DNA of 64,000 bases from Streptomyces luteogriseus (GCF_014205055.1 NZ_JACHMS010000001.1:8584501-8648500), one strand, 5' to 3'. Shown: positions 7,844 through 17,246, counted from the first letter of the stretch. Numbers and translations are program-made. Notes: a model not told the origin generated them from the sequence alone.

Positions 7844-8941
7844 GTAGCCGGGCTCCCTGCGGGTAAGGACATCAGCCGCGACAGCTCCGCAGCCGAGTAC
7901 GAGCGGAAAAAGTGCCGGGGGTGGGACAGCAGCAGTCCCGCCAGGTTCAGCAGGCGGTCCGCGAACTCCCCCACGGTGCCGGGCCACTTCCGGGTGTCGA
8001 GCATCCACGGTTCGGCGCCCGCGGGCAACGCCGCCTCCCCAGATCGGATGAGGCTCTTGGAAAGCTTGGCGCCCGTCTCGGCCACGATCATCGGGCAGTA
8101 CAGGCGCGCCGGCAGCCGGCCCCGGGTCAGGCCCACGGCTTGGAGCGCGCCGTCGACCAAGAGGCTCCCGGGCATCCAGTCGGTGCCCTTGACCATCACC
8201 TGGAGGACGTCGGCCTCCGCGAGCGCGGCGAGTTCCTTGACCATGTTCCGGTAGACCGTGGCGAGGTCGAGGTAGCCGCCGCCGGCGGGCGTGATGGTGG
8301 CCGTGTAGGGGCCGTGGTGCAGGCAGACCGCCGACACACGGGCGAAGCCACGGCCGGCGACTTCCACACGGGTGTGCTGCGCGTACTTCTCCGCCCACCC
8401 GCAGGAGTGCGGGCAGGGCACCCCGCAGGTGCGGCACTCCCGTGGAGGGAGCCAGCCAGAGGCTTGCGGCCTCCAGGCGCGGCAGCACCCGCAGCCACGT
8501 CTCCCGGAACAGGCCGGTCGCCTGCTGCTGCGAGTAGGTCTCCACGCCGTACGGCACGGCCAGCCGCTTGGAGAGGGCGTCGAACAGGGGTTGGTAGAGG
8601 GCGCCGACCAGGCGGGCGATGCCGTCCGTACCGAAGGCCTGGGCGTAGGCCCGCTGGTAGCGGTTCCCCGATAGGTGGTGGGTGACCAGCTCATGAGGCG
8701 TGTTGTCCAGCGCCGAGAACCGGACCTCCACGCGCAGGCCGTGGCGGTCGTGGAGCCGGGCGGCCGTGGCGAACGCCATCGACTGCACCAGCGAGGTGCC
8801 GGCGCGCGGTGCGCCGTTGATCTGAGTTCCCACCACCAAGGCGATCCGCTGCGGCTTGCTGGCGCGGATGCGCGGGGCGAGAACGTCCTCCACGTTCGCC
8901 AGGGCGTTCGCGAGGACGGTGTTCGGACTGATGAGCGTCAT
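7840..8941 (-). pseudogene. Class I aminoacyl-tRNA-synthetase-like protein, one frameshift
   Basis: About 365 residues in two frames. The first (from ATG 8941, with GAGGAGG upstream) carries a Rossmann-like start (RIALVVGTQINGAPRAGTSL) where the HIGH-type nucleotide loop would be, and continues to RLEAASLWL. Near 8440 the frame shifts and continues with a Cys-rich knuckle (CRTCGVPCPHSC), then EADVLQVMVKGTDWMPGSLL and GAKLSKSLI, a KMSKS-like loop. These are class I synthetase or nucleotidylyltransferase hallmarks. No anticodon-binding domain is obvious, so a paralogue for antibiotic or tRNA modification chemistry is possible. It is coupled by ATGA to the ASCH gene. The frameshift may be real or an error; the codon bias on both sides is normal. 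Confidence 0.6.
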
Positions 8942-9022
8942 GCTGATGCCTCCTCTCATGTCAGTGAGCTGCTGTGACTGCGTGGGCCGGTCCCGGGGGA
9001 CAGCCGGGCCGGGGGAGTGGGG

Positions 9023-9343
9023 TCACAGGAGGCGGAACCGGCCGCGCTGGCCGGACGCGCCCTTGCTTCCGAGGTTGGGGCGTACGACCAGGAGCAGCAG
9101 TACGGCCGAGGCCGCGAGGGTCAGGACGGCGCAGCCGCCGACGAGCTGGGCGGGCCGCGGTAAGTCCTTGTCGGCGGCGCTGGCGAGTCCCGCGAGGACC
9201 GCGCCGTTGAAGGCCAGGAGCAGCGAGGCCTTGTTGTCGGTGCGGCTGATCTTCGCTTCGACGTCGTGGCAGGCGTCGTCCAGATTCTTGTTCGTGGTCG
9301 AGATGGTCTGGTCTGCGGTGTGCGGGGTGGTCGGTGCCGACAT
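9023..9343 (-). CDS. Pycsar-effector-like (DUF5706 type) membrane protein, short
   Basis: 106 aa with KISRTDNKASLLLAFNGAVLAGL, matching the start of the two-helix membrane domain found in Pycsar effector proteins and their Streptomyces relatives, then a second helix LVGGCAVLTLAASAVLLLLVVRP. The family's third segment after RPxL is missing: the protein ends in GSKGASGQRGRFRLL, so it looks truncated at the C-terminus. ATG 9343 has an AAAGGA ribosome site. No cyclase gene is next to it, so a working Pycsar pair cannot be claimed. Confidence 0.6.
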   Translation of the reverse strand: MSAPTTPHTADQTISTTNKNLDDACHDVEAKISRTDNKASLLLAFNGAVLAGLASAADKDLPRPAQLVGGCAVLTLAASAVLLLLVVRPNLGSKGASGQRGRFRLL

Positions 9344-9503
9344 GCGGGCGGGTCCTTTCGCGGTCAGACCGCCAGGGCGTGGCCGGGCGGGGTGAGGTAG
9401 GTGGCGGGGTCGGCGGGGGTGCCGTCGTGGCATTCCAGGCCTGTTAACCGAACTAACTCAGCTGTCTTCGCAGGTCAGACCAGGTATCTGCTAGCTTCCC
9501 GAG

Positions 9504-10793
9504 GTGCTTGATGAGCAGCGGTCCGGAAGGGACCTGAGGAACTTTGTCCTGCCTGAGTCAGGCCAGTTACTGAAGACGGGAGATCCCTGGGAGCCGTACA
9601 GGGTGCTGGATGGACGCGGGAGGCCGGTTGCGCCCGCTGCGCTCTACCTCAAGGAGCTGATGGCTAGGGACAGCTCGCCGTTGACGCCACGTTCGTACGG
9701 CATGGATCTGCTGCGCTGGTTTCGGTTCCTCTGGGCGCTCGGGATCGAGTGGGACCGTGCGACCCGGGAAGACGCCCGGGACTTCATGTTGTGGATGAAG
9801 GTGGCGGACAAGCCGACGCGCATCCATTGGCGCCATCGCGGCAAGGCTCTCTCCAAGGTCCCGCCGCCTCGCAGTGGCAGGCCAGCGCCGGGGACACCGA
9901 ATCCGGTGACTGGTAAGCCCACGGTCGGGGCCAAGTACTCGCCGGCAACCCGGGCTCATTGCGAGACGGTGCTGCGGGAGTTCTACAACTTCCATCTGAA
10001 TGAAAGCACCGGTTCGTTGCTGGTGAACCCCTTCCCGTTGGTCCGTGGGCGCCGCTTGTCCCAGCTCGGGACACAGCGTGATGGTGGGAAGAAGCACCGC
10101 ATCCGACGCACGGGGCTCTACCGGCCGACCGTTCCGCAGCGGGTTCCGCGGCGGATTCCCGACGAGATGTACACCAAGGTCTTCGCCGGGCTCCGTTCTC
10201 ATCGTGACCGCGCCTTGCTGGCCTTCTGGGTCGCCACTGGCGCCCGCGCCGAGGAGCTGCTCACGGTCAAGCAGGGCGGCGCGATTGTCGGCGAGCAGAC
10301 CGTCAGTGTGATTCGCAAGGGCACCCGCGACTACCAGGACCTGGCCGCCACCCCTGACGCGTTCGTCTGGCTGCGGCTCTACCAAGAGTCCGCCTGGAAG
10401 AAAGGCGTCCCTCGGGGCCGTCATCATCCGCTGTGGTGGACGCTGCGGCGCCCATGGCGGCCGCTGGAGTACGACGCGGCGCGCATGATGTTCAACCGCG
10501 CCAACGATCTCCTGGGCGCTAACTGGACCCTTCACGATCTGCGGCACACGGCGACGTTCCTGATGCTCGATGACCCGAACATGCCGCCGGTTTACGTGCA
10601 GAAGATCCTCGGCCACAAGTACCTGTCGACCCTGGACATCTACAACCGTCCGACCAGAGACGACGTCATCAGAGCCGGCCTTGCCCACCACGCCCGCCAG
10701 GAGAAGCGACGCGAGGCGACCCCTGTGCCTGTTGACGAGCCGTCCTACAACCCCGACTCCTTGTCCATCCTCTTCGGTCGGGACGCGTCATGA
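9504..10793 (+). CDS. Tyrosine recombinase, first of a trio
   Basis: 429-aa phage-integrase-family recombinase with the full catalytic set: R248 (TGARAEEL), H344-x-x-R347 (HDLRHT), H371 (LGHKYLS) and nucleophile Y380 (DIYNR). The N-terminal core-binding domain is at about residues 40-190. The start is TTG at 9504; nearby alternatives are weak. Its last codons overlap the next recombinase as ATGA at 10790-10793. Such overlapping runs of three tyrosine recombinases define RIT (recombinase in trio) elements. This member is intact; the two partners are broken, so the element is probably immobile. Confidence 0.88.
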   Translation: MLDEQRSGRDLRNFVLPESGQLLKTGDPWEPYRVLDGRGRPVAPAALYLKELMARDSSPLTPRSYGMDLLRWFRFLWALGIEWDRATREDARDFMLWMKVADKPTRIHWRHRGKALSKVPPPRSGRPAPGTPNPVTGKPTVGAKYSPATRAHCETVLREFYNFHLNESTGSLLVNPFPLVRGRRLSQLGTQRDGGKKHRIRRTGLYRPTVPQRVPRRIPDEMYTKVFAGLRSHRDRALLAFWVATGARAEELLTVKQGGAIVGEQTVSVIRKGTRDYQDLAATPDAFVWLRLYQESAWKKGVPRGRHHPLWWTLRRPWRPLEYDAARMMFNRANDLLGANWTLHDLRHTATFLMLDDPNMPPVYVQKILGHKYLSTLDIYNRPTRDDVIRAGLAHHARQEKRREATPVPVDEPSYNPDSLSILFGRDAS

Positions 10794-11450
10794 CGAGCAC
10801 TGCGACTCACGTCGGCTCGAGCTTCGTTCCGCGGGTCACCAGCATGGTGGGCGCCGAAGAGCTCAAGCTGATGAGCCGATTCCCGCATCGGGAAAGACCA
10901 AGCACGTGGGAAGCGACCGCGGTCACGCGTGAAGAGGTCCTTGAGCGGCTGGCTCGCCCACCGCTACGAGCTGTGGAACCCAGCGCCCAGGCGAATCGAA
11001 TGTTCGGGGCCCGCCTCCTCCTCGACTGGCTAATGGCCTTTCCGGGAGAAACCTGGCAACAGCGCTGGCAGAGGAGCCCTGCCCACGGCCAGCACATTGC
11101 GTCGTAGGGGTGGAGGGATGCCTTCGCAGCCTGGGCCCGCCCGGAAGGGCGAGTATCTCGCCGTGAAACGCTCCTCGTCGGGCTGCTGTCGCTGCTCTGC
11201 GCGGATGCCGTCAGACCCGACCCGGAATTCCTCATCGGGTCAAGATCGCGGCATCTTCGGCCGGCTCTGGAGACCACACGCGACCCCGAGGGGTTCGCCC
11301 GCTTGAGGGCTTCACTGCCGACCAACATCTCGGCTGCGAATGTCTCGTCCGGACTGAAGACCATTGCGGAGATCATGGCCTGCCGAGGCGGCGCCATCGA
11401 CGACATCGTCGTCGGCGACCTGCTGCTCTGGCAAAGCAAGAATCCGCGCA
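10790..11450 (+). pseudogene. Second recombinase of the trio, nonsense codon and truncation
   Basis: The frame overlaps the first recombinase by ATGA and encodes MTSTATHVGSSFVPRVTSMV, then LLLDWLMAFPGETWQQRW. An in-frame TAG at 11105-11107 stops it after 105 aa. The same frame then continues as clear protein (WRDAFAAWARPEGRV ... LLVGLLSLLCADAV ... ISAANVSSGLKTIAEIM ... IDDIVVGDLLLWQSKNP) up to about 11450, where an IS5 fragment in the other direction begins. The catalytic C-terminus is missing. This N-terminal type is what the second member of RIT-like trios looks like. Confidence 0.7.
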
Positions 11451-11579
11451 ACAGGCCAGCACCTCCCGGTCGCCATGCCGACGCCGACCACCACCCTGAG
11501 GCCGCGACGGCACCTCCGGCACCACCCGCTGAAACAGCTCCCACAACTCATCCGGCACCAGCCGCTCAACAATCCCCAT
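11440..11579 (-). pseudogene. IS5-family transposase N-terminal fragment
   Basis: From ATG 11579 the reverse strand reads GIVERLVPDELWELFQRVVP then SRPQGGGRRRHGDREVLA, the standard N-terminus of a Streptomyces IS5-family transposase. About 45 residues remain before the sequence passes into the broken recombinase. The IS end is probably near 11,610. Confidence 0.7.
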
Positions 11580-11616
11580 GACCTCTCGCGCCTACGCCTG
11601 GCTTGAGCAAACGGTC

Positions 11617-12058
11617 TCAGTCCAGGTTGCCTGGAGATCACGGCAGACAAGAGTGAGTGTGCCGTCCCAGCAGGCAATCTCGTGGCTGCAGCCGTCCCTG
11701 TGCGGGAGGATCTCGTCGAGAATCAAGCCCCGAGCTCCGTCCCTCGTTCGTCGTCAACGGGGTCGACGATGAAGCCGGACACCCCCGCGTAGCGGATCAG
11801 CAGGTCCTGGTCGTGCTTCCAGCAGTTGTGCTGGAACTCGACCTCCACCTCCTCACCGCCAGCACCCCGGACGGCCCGGAGCGTCAGGTCTTTCACACAT
11901 CGCCTGCTGCGGAAGTCGTAGTGGTCCGCGTCCGTGGCGAAAGCCCGGGCGCCGGGCGGCAGGTCACCTGAAATCGAAGGCAGGTGGCTCAGGTAGCGAG
12001 CCGGGTCCAAGGCCCCTGACACGTCGCCGACCTGCGCATCGAGATTGACGTACTCCAT
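11617..12058 (-). pseudogene. Hypothetical protein, frameshifted near its C-terminus
   Basis: From ATG 12058 the frame encodes 111 aa (EYVNLDAQVGDVSGALDPAR, then DADHYDFRSRRCVKDLTLR and EVEVEFQHNCWKHDQDLLIR) and stops at 11723. Just before that stop a +1 shift would continue as protein-like ILDEILPHRDGCSHEIACWD and LTLVCRDLQATW until the IS end near 11,617. This suggests a longer original protein of about 150 aa. The acidic single-domain character and island context resemble immunity or SMI1-type proteins, but no family motif is certain. Confidence 0.5.
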
Positions 12059-12134
12059 CGACCTTCGCCCCCGCTCATGCTTCTCACTGGCCGTCGAATC
12101 GTCGCACAGACTCACCAAATGAGATGACGTCTAA

Positions 12135-13254
12135 GTGAGCGTTTGATACGCCTATTGGGCGGTTCATAGTGATTTGTCAGCGACCCGGCGTGAGCACCGA
12201 ACCAAGCGATCCGCCGGAAATACGGCTTCTGCGGCAATCAGCAGACCAGTTATGCGCCGGGTTCCTTACCAAAGCTCCTGTCTCATTCAGAAACTTACCG
12301 GTTCACCCGAGATCGAGAACGCACGCCCCGATGCACCCAACGCCCCCGCCCACGCCCTGCTCAGACCGGCCGCCACCGCATACCCAGGCATCATGCAGCC
12401 CTCACGGCCCTACCCCAGCGACCTGTCCGACGCCCGCTGGGAACTCATCCGCCCCACCCTCGAAGCCTGGCGCCAAGCCCGCTACGGCATCCGCAAACCC
12501 ACCCACGACCTACGCGCCCTGATGAACGCCATCCTCTACGTCGACCGCACCGGCATCCCCTGGCGCTACCTGCCCCACGACTTCCCACCCCACCAGACCG
12601 TCTACGGCTACTTCGCCCACTGGGAAGCCGACGGCATCTTTGACCAGCTCACCGGCCTCTTACGCGGCAAAATCCGCCAGGCCGAAGGCCGCACCAACGA
12701 GCCCAGCGCCTGCCTGATCGACAGCCAGAGCATCAAAACCTCCGCCACCGTCCCCCTGACCAGCCAAGGCATCGACCCCGCCAAGAAAATCATCGGACGC
12801 AAACGGCACATCGTCACCGACACGCTCGGCCTCCTACTGGCCGTGGCCGTCACCGCCGCCAGCGTCCACGACTCCGCCGCCGGCACCCAACTCCTGACCA
12901 AAATCCGCGAGCGCCACCCCACCATCACCAAAGCCTGGGGCGACAACGGCTACAAGACCAAAGCCATCGAACAAGCCGCCCACCTCGGCATCGACCTCGA
13001 AATCGTCCAACGCGACCCCACCACCCGCGGCTTCCGCGTCCAGCCCCGCCGCTGGGTCATCGAACGCACCCTCGGCTGGCTCATGCACCACCGCCGCCTG
13101 GCCCGCGACTACGAAACCCACCCCCACCGCTCAGCGGCCATGATCCAACTCGCCGCCATCAACCTCATGACCCGCCGCCTCACCCACGAAAACACCACCA
13201 ACTGGCGCGACAGCTAAGCCAAATGAAACGGACAACTGAGAACCAAACGCTCAC
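12135..13254 (+). mobile_element. Intact IS5-family insertion sequence, 1120 bp
   Basis: Terminal inverted repeats GTGAGCGTTTG (12135-12145) and its complement CAAACGCTCAC (13244-13254), flanked on both sides by TAA (12132-12134 and 13255-13257), consistent with a 3-bp target duplication. It contains one complete transposase gene. The insertion lies just before the remains of the third recombinase. Confidence 0.85.
12393..13217 (+). CDS. IS5-family transposase, complete
   Basis: 274-aa DDE transposase. Catalytic residues are visible: D110 (ACLIDSQSIKTS), D184 (AWGDNGYKTKAIE) and E224 (RRWVIERTLGWLMHHRRL), with the family N-terminus SDLSDARWELIRPTLEAW. ATG 12393 begins at the usual family start; the frame extends upstream into the IS end without homology. 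Codon use is very C-rich at third positions, more than neighbouring genes, in line with recent arrival. It lies within perfect terminal repeats, so the element is probably active. Confidence 0.92.
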   Translation: MQPSRPYPSDLSDARWELIRPTLEAWRQARYGIRKPTHDLRALMNAILYVDRTGIPWRYLPHDFPPHQTVYGYFAHWEADGIFDQLTGLLRGKIRQAEGRTNEPSACLIDSQSIKTSATVPLTSQGIDPAKKIIGRKRHIVTDTLGLLLAVAVTAASVHDSAAGTQLLTKIRERHPTITKAWGDNGYKTKAIEQAAHLGIDLEIVQRDPTTRGFRVQPRRWVIERTLGWLMHHRRLARDYETHPHRSAAMIQLAAINLMTRRLTHENTTNWRDS

Positions 13255-13257
13255 TAA

Positions 13258-14523
13258 AGGCCCGCATGGACCAACGTACTCGCGAGCGCCTGCCGGCGCT
13301 GCCCACGCTGGTGAAGACGGCTCACCGCCTGCTGAAAGAGGCCACAGCACGTCTCGATGCACTCAACGCTGCCCCGCTCGGTTCGGATTTCAGAGTGCTT
13401 GGTGAGACCTTCAGAGTCCCGCGCTTCAGTAAATGCGCTGACGGGCGCCCGATCCACGCCTGGGATGCGAAGGGCACCCGGCGCTCATTCGGGGGTGAGG
13501 AGCGCAGCGCATTCTGGGGGTGGGCTGCCATCGAGATCTTGCGGCACACCGGCATTCGTATCGAGGAACTCCTCGAGCTGGGGCATCACAGCATCGTCAG
13601 CTACAAGCTCCCCACCACCGGACAGACCGTTCCGCTGTTGCAGATCGCCCCGTCGAAGACCGACCAAGAGCGACTTGTCTTGGTCGCGCCGGAGCTGGCG
13701 GATGTGTTGAGCGCGGTCGTCTCTCGAGTCCGAGGCTCGGACGGGAGAGTCCCTGTTCTTCGTAGCTATGACCATTATGAGCGGGTCTGGAACCCGCCGA
13801 TGCCTCTCCTGTTCCAGGATCGCTCTGGTGGCTACCTGCGTCCGCTGTCACGAGCGACGATCCGTCGGGGCCTTGACGTCACCTTGTTGGCCTCAGGTCT
13901 GACGGACAGCGCGGGTGACCCACTCATCTTTCAGCCCCACGACTTCCGCCGGATCTTCATCACGGACTCCATCCTCAACGGCCTGCCGCCTCACATCGCC
14001 CAGGTCATCGCTGGTCACGACCACATCGGAACGACGATGGGATACGCCGCGATCTACCCCACTGATGCCATCGAGGCACACCGAGCGTTCATCGCCCGGC
14101 GCCCGGGCTCTGCGGCCTGCCGATGAATACCGCACCGTCACACCTGAGGAGTGGGGAGAGTTTCTCGGGCACTTTGAGCGCCGTAAGCTCGCCCTGGGCG
14201 ACTGCGGCCGCGCATACGGAACTGACTGTGCTCACGAACACGCTTGTGTCAGATGCCCCGTCCTGATCGTCCACGTGACAGAGCGTCCCCGGCTTGTCGA
14301 AATCCGCGACAACCTCCTCACGCGCATCTTGGAAGCCGAAAGGGAAGGCTGGCTCGGCGAGATCGAGGGGCTGCAGAGCAGCCTGACCCACGCCGAGGAG
14401 AAGCTTGCCCAACTCGACGCCCAGATCTCCCGGAAGCAGGAGTCTGTCGACCTGGGAATTCCTACCTTCCGGGAGATCGTTGCTCGCACCACTGCGGCGG
14501 CCACCCCGCCGGGGCCTGCGTGA
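13258..14523 (+). pseudogene. Third recombinase of the trio, N-terminus lost and frameshifted
   Basis: From 13266 the frame encodes the catalytic half of a long (normally about 700-aa) tyrosine recombinase: EILRHTGIRIEELLELGHHS (Arg), HDFRRIFITD (H-x-x-R), IAGHDHIGTTMGYAAIY (His and Tyr). The stop at 14124-14126 follows a frameshift near 14,100; the +1 frame continues as ALRPADEYRTVTPEEWGEFL and ends with a Cys/His cluster (CAHEHACVRC) and a coiled-coil tail (LAQLDAQISRKQESVDLG), stop 14521-14523. This tail belongs to the same protein in complete homologues. The N-terminal half is missing, replaced by the IS5 insertion and the sequence in front of it. Confidence 0.75.
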
Positions 14524-14639
14524 CTGAACGGCTGTCAATCCGGCGTGCTCAGCGGACACCGCCACAGAACGCGACGCGTGGACGAGCTTCGTCCACGCGG
14601 ATGATCTACACCACCCCGACCCCGGCCACGGGCCACGTT

Positions 14640-15269
14640 CTACGGGCGGCGGGCCAGCAGGTGGGTGTCGAGGAAGCCCCGCTCGGACGCTGGGTCGTGG
14701 AGCAACCGAGCCACCGTGACGAGTCCGGCCCCGGCCAGCAACTCGGCAAACTGCTCCGCCGGCCAGCTATAGGCAGGCGCCACCTTGTGGTCGAAGCGGA
14801 CAGGATCCGGCCCCTCGGTTCCGAAGAAGGACGCCAGGAGCAGGCCTCCTGGTGCCAGGACACGCACCTGCTCAGCGAGCAGCGCGGGCAATTCTTCAGG
14901 TGGGGTATGGATCATCGAGTAGTGGGCCAGCACTCCGCCGAGCGCGCCGTCCTCGACGGGCAGGGCCTCCATTCGTGCTTCGTCGAACCGCAGCGCCGGA
15001 TGGGCCCGCCGGGCGTGGGCGACCATAGCCGGGGAGAGGTCGAGCCCGAAGGCGTCCAACCCCAAGTCGTGCAGCATGGCCGTCAAATGGCCGGGCCCGC
15101 ACCCGACGTCGGCTGCCCGCAGGTTTCCCGTGCCACGCACGAGCTCGGCGAAGGTGCCGATCATGTTCCGCGCGAACGGCTGCGTCTCCAACCGATTAGC
15201 GAACATCGACGCATACAGTTCGACGACCCCGTCGTAGGCCGCCCTGGTCTCGTCCTGGTGTTTTAACAC
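14640..15269 (-). CDS. SAM-dependent class I methyltransferase
   Basis: About 209 aa. Motif I is AADVGCGPGHLTAML, followed by the acidic loop end of beta-2 (FGLDLSPAMVAHARRAHP), motif II region EALPVEDGALGGVLAHYSMIHT and motif III RVLAPGGLLLASFFG. This is the Methyltransf_11/25 type fold; the substrate is unknown. The start is uncertain: GTG 15269 gives a normal-sized protein, and the frame remains open to 15419. There is no operon partner. The strand is opposite to the broken recombinase, and the tails are separated by 116 bp. Confidence 0.82.
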   Translation of the reverse strand: MLKHQDETRAAYDGVVELYASMFANRLETQPFARNMIGTFAELVRGTGNLRAADVGCGPGHLTAMLHDLGLDAFGLDLSPAMVAHARRAHPALRFDEARMEALPVEDGALGGVLAHYSMIHTPPEELPALLAEQVRVLAPGGLLLASFFGTEGPDPVRFDHKVAPAYSWPAEQFAELLAGAGLVTVARLLHDPASERGFLDTHLLARRP

Positions 15270-15452
15270 GGGAGGGAAGCTAACACCCGCGCCGTTCACA
15301 GCAGTTCTCCGGCCCCATACCGGCCCCTTCCCCGCAGGACTGATCGTCCTGTCACCTGACCACGGGACGCCTCGGTAGTTCGGAGAAGGCAGGAACCGAG
15401 GGCCTTCAGCGGGAGGCACACGTGCTACCTGTTCCTCCCTGCGGAGTTGGCT

Positions 15453-15785
15453 TTAGAGAGGCGTAGCGATGTCATGCGCGGCGGTGAAACCCTCCGTGAT
15501 CAGGGTCTGCGGGGTTGCTGCACGCGCAAGGGAGTGCTGCCAGGCGAGGATGTCGTCCGGCACCTGCCGGGTGGCCGGCCTCGTGCGGTTGCGGACCCGG
15601 CAGGTGTCGAGGTGGGGAAGGAAGCGGAGGGCGACGATGGGGCGTCCGTGGCGGCGGGCCCGCTGAACGATCCCGGCCCGGACGCGCGACTCCACGTTCG
15701 TGGATGCGAGATAGAGGGTGGTCCCCTCGCTTGGATGCATCTCCAGCAGGATGTTCTGCTCTGCCACGGCGGCCGGGGTGAGGGA
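15453..15785 (-). pseudogene. C-terminal fragment of a P-loop kinase-like ATPase
   Basis: The reverse frame ending at 15453 encodes TTLYLASTNVESRVRAGIVQ, ARRHGRPIVALRFLPHLDTC and NRTRPATRQVPDDILAWQHS, then EGFTAAHDI. This matches the second half of small AAA_33/polynucleotide-kinase-like proteins of Streptomyces (lid region and the substrate Arg-rich helix). The N-terminal P-loop half is not present upstream; the sequence changes near 15,785. Regarded as a truncated gene. Confidence 0.6.
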
Positions 15786-15906
15786 CTGGTCGCCCGCGTC
15801 GTCTTCCCTGTTGGATCGACGTGTTGGAGCCGATCGAGCAGGGGTGGATTGGGTGCCGGGCTGGCGTCCGTACTGCTCACGACCGCCACTACCAGGAGCC
15901 GCCCTC

Positions 15907-16347
15907 ATGAGCCCCACCCCGGACGAACGCGACCGCATCCGCGCCGCGATGGACCGCATCCTGCACGGACGCCCCGAACGCTGCGACGGCGCGCTGACCA
16001 TCGTCGCCCTCGCCCTCGAAGCCGGCGTCCCACGCAACGCGCTCACCCAGCGCCACACCGACCTGAAGAACGAGTTCTACGCCGAGGTCCGAGCGTGCGG
16101 CGGCACCCCGGACAGCGAACGACGTCTAGGCACACAGGCCCGCCGCCTCAAGGAACTCCGGGCAGCTGACGCCGAGAAGATCGCCCGGCTCAAAGCCGAC
16201 GCCGAGGCCCTCGTCGGCGCCCTGCACCAGGCGACAACCGAGAACCAGCTCCTTCGCCGACAACAGGCCGCTGCCGAACGGTTACCTCGGTGTCATCGGG
16301 CCCGTCATGGTCATGACGGAGTTCGCGGGAGGAAGGTAACGACATGA
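15907..16347 (+). CDS. Helical, coiled-coil protein, C-terminus probably chimeric
   Basis: ATG 15907 has AGGAG 10 bases upstream. The N-terminal part (DERDRIRAAMDRILHGRPER, TIVALALEAGVPRNALTQRH) resembles a helix-turn-helix adaptor found beside tyrosine recombinases and transposons in Streptomyces. Then comes a predicted coiled coil (KEIRA-like; KIARLKADAEALVGALHQ, ENQLLRRQQAAAERL). After about residue 122 the sequence is the non-coding upstream region of the sigma gene, so the natural C-terminus seems lost. It overlaps the sigma gene by ATGA, which may be accidental. Confidence 0.55.
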   Translation: MSPTPDERDRIRAAMDRILHGRPERCDGALTIVALALEAGVPRNALTQRHTDLKNEFYAEVRACGGTPDSERRLGTQARRLKELRAADAEKIARLKADAEALVGALHQATTENQLLRRQQAAAERLPRCHRARHGHDGVRGRKVTT

Positions 16348-17225
16348 CCGGATCAGGTCCGACCGACGTGCTGGCGGGAGCCTTCGAGCAGCAGCGTGAG
16401 CGCCTGGTGGCGGTCGCGCACCGGATGCTCGGTTCGCGGGCGGAGGCCGAGGACGCGGTGCAGGAGGCGTGGATCCGGCTGGCGCGGCATGACGCGGCGG
16501 CGATCGACAACCTGGCCGGCTGGCTGACCACCGTGGTCGGCCGGGTCTGCCTCGATGTGCTGCGGTCGCGGAAGAACCGGGCCGTGCTGTCGTACGAGGA
16601 CCGGCTGCCCGAGCTGTTGGTGACCGTGGACGACGGGGCGGCGCCCGAGGACGACGCGGTGCTCGCCGAATCGGTCGGGCTGGCCCTGCTGGTGGTGCTC
16701 GACACGCTCACCCCCACGGAGCGGCTGGCGTTCGTCCTGCACGACATGTTCGCGGTGCCCTTCGCCGAGATCGGCGAGCTCATCGGCCGGTCCACCGACG
16801 CGACCAAGATGCTCACGAGCCGGGCCCGCCGGAAGGTGCGGGGCACGCCGCTGCCGCAGGAGGAGCCGACGCGGCAGCGCGCGGTGGTCGACGCGTTTCT
16901 CGCCGCCGCGCGGAACGGGGACTTCGAAGGGCTCGTCCGGCTGCTCGATCCGCAGGTGACCTGGCGCACGTACCACCCTCAGGGCGTGATGACCACGGTC
17001 GGGGCGGCCGAGGTGGCCGGTCCGGTCCTGCGCGGGGCCCGGTCGATGACCGCGGTGCTCCCGGTGCTGGTCAACGGCGAGCCCGGGTTCGTGTCCTGGG
17101 GTGCGAACGGCAAGGTGCTCGGCGTGGCGGCGTGCACCGTGGTCGACGGCCGGATCGTCGAGCTCCTGACCGTGAGCGACCGCAAGCGTCTGGACGCCAT
17201 GGGCCTGCCCGAGCGTCCCGAGTAG
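16344..17225 (+). CDS. ECF RNA polymerase sigma factor, ECF41/SigJ type
   Basis: 293-aa extracytoplasmic-function sigma factor with a C-terminal SnoaL-like extension. Region 2 is visible as HRMLGSRAEAEDAVQEAWIRL and the linker DNLAGWLTTVVGRVCLDVLRS. Region 4 is LTPTERLAFVLHDMFAVPFAEIGELIGRSTDATKMLTSRARRK. Residues about 180-290 form the NTF2-like domain (VVDAFLAAARNGDFEGLVRLLD). In ECF41 sigmas this extension controls activity in place of an anti-sigma factor. ATG 16344 has GGGAGGAAGG upstream. The next genes encode a CxxC carboxymuconolactone-decarboxylase-like protein and DoxX, the partners expected for ECF41. Confidence 0.9.
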   Translation: MTGSGPTDVLAGAFEQQRERLVAVAHRMLGSRAEAEDAVQEAWIRLARHDAAAIDNLAGWLTTVVGRVCLDVLRSRKNRAVLSYEDRLPELLVTVDDGAAPEDDAVLAESVGLALLVVLDTLTPTERLAFVLHDMFAVPFAEIGELIGRSTDATKMLTSRARRKVRGTPLPQEEPTRQRAVVDAFLAAARNGDFEGLVRLLDPQVTWRTYHPQGVMTTVGAAEVAGPVLRGARSMTAVLPVLVNGEPGFVSWGANGKVLGVAACTVVDGRIVELLTVSDRKRLDAMGLPERPE

Positions 17226-17246
17226 AACACGTCGAGCGCATGGGGT

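Noticed and set aside
9023..9343. A complete Pycsar defence system
   Set aside because: Only a short effector-like membrane protein is present, with no cyclase gene beside it.
4582..9450. GTTAAC hexamers at several fragment junctions (4582, 5085, 9441) as a shared recombination site
   Set aside because: A rough estimate gives about four chance occurrences of this hexamer in 64 kb at this GC, and the surrounding bases do not match.
12174..12392. Longer start for the IS5 transposase (60-70 extra residues)
   Set aside because: The extension covers the IS end and has no homology; the family start is at ATG 12393.
16291..16317. TGTCATC upstream of the sigma gene as an autoregulated ECF41 promoter
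   Set aside because: At the required 16-base spacing the sequence is TGAC, not CGTC.
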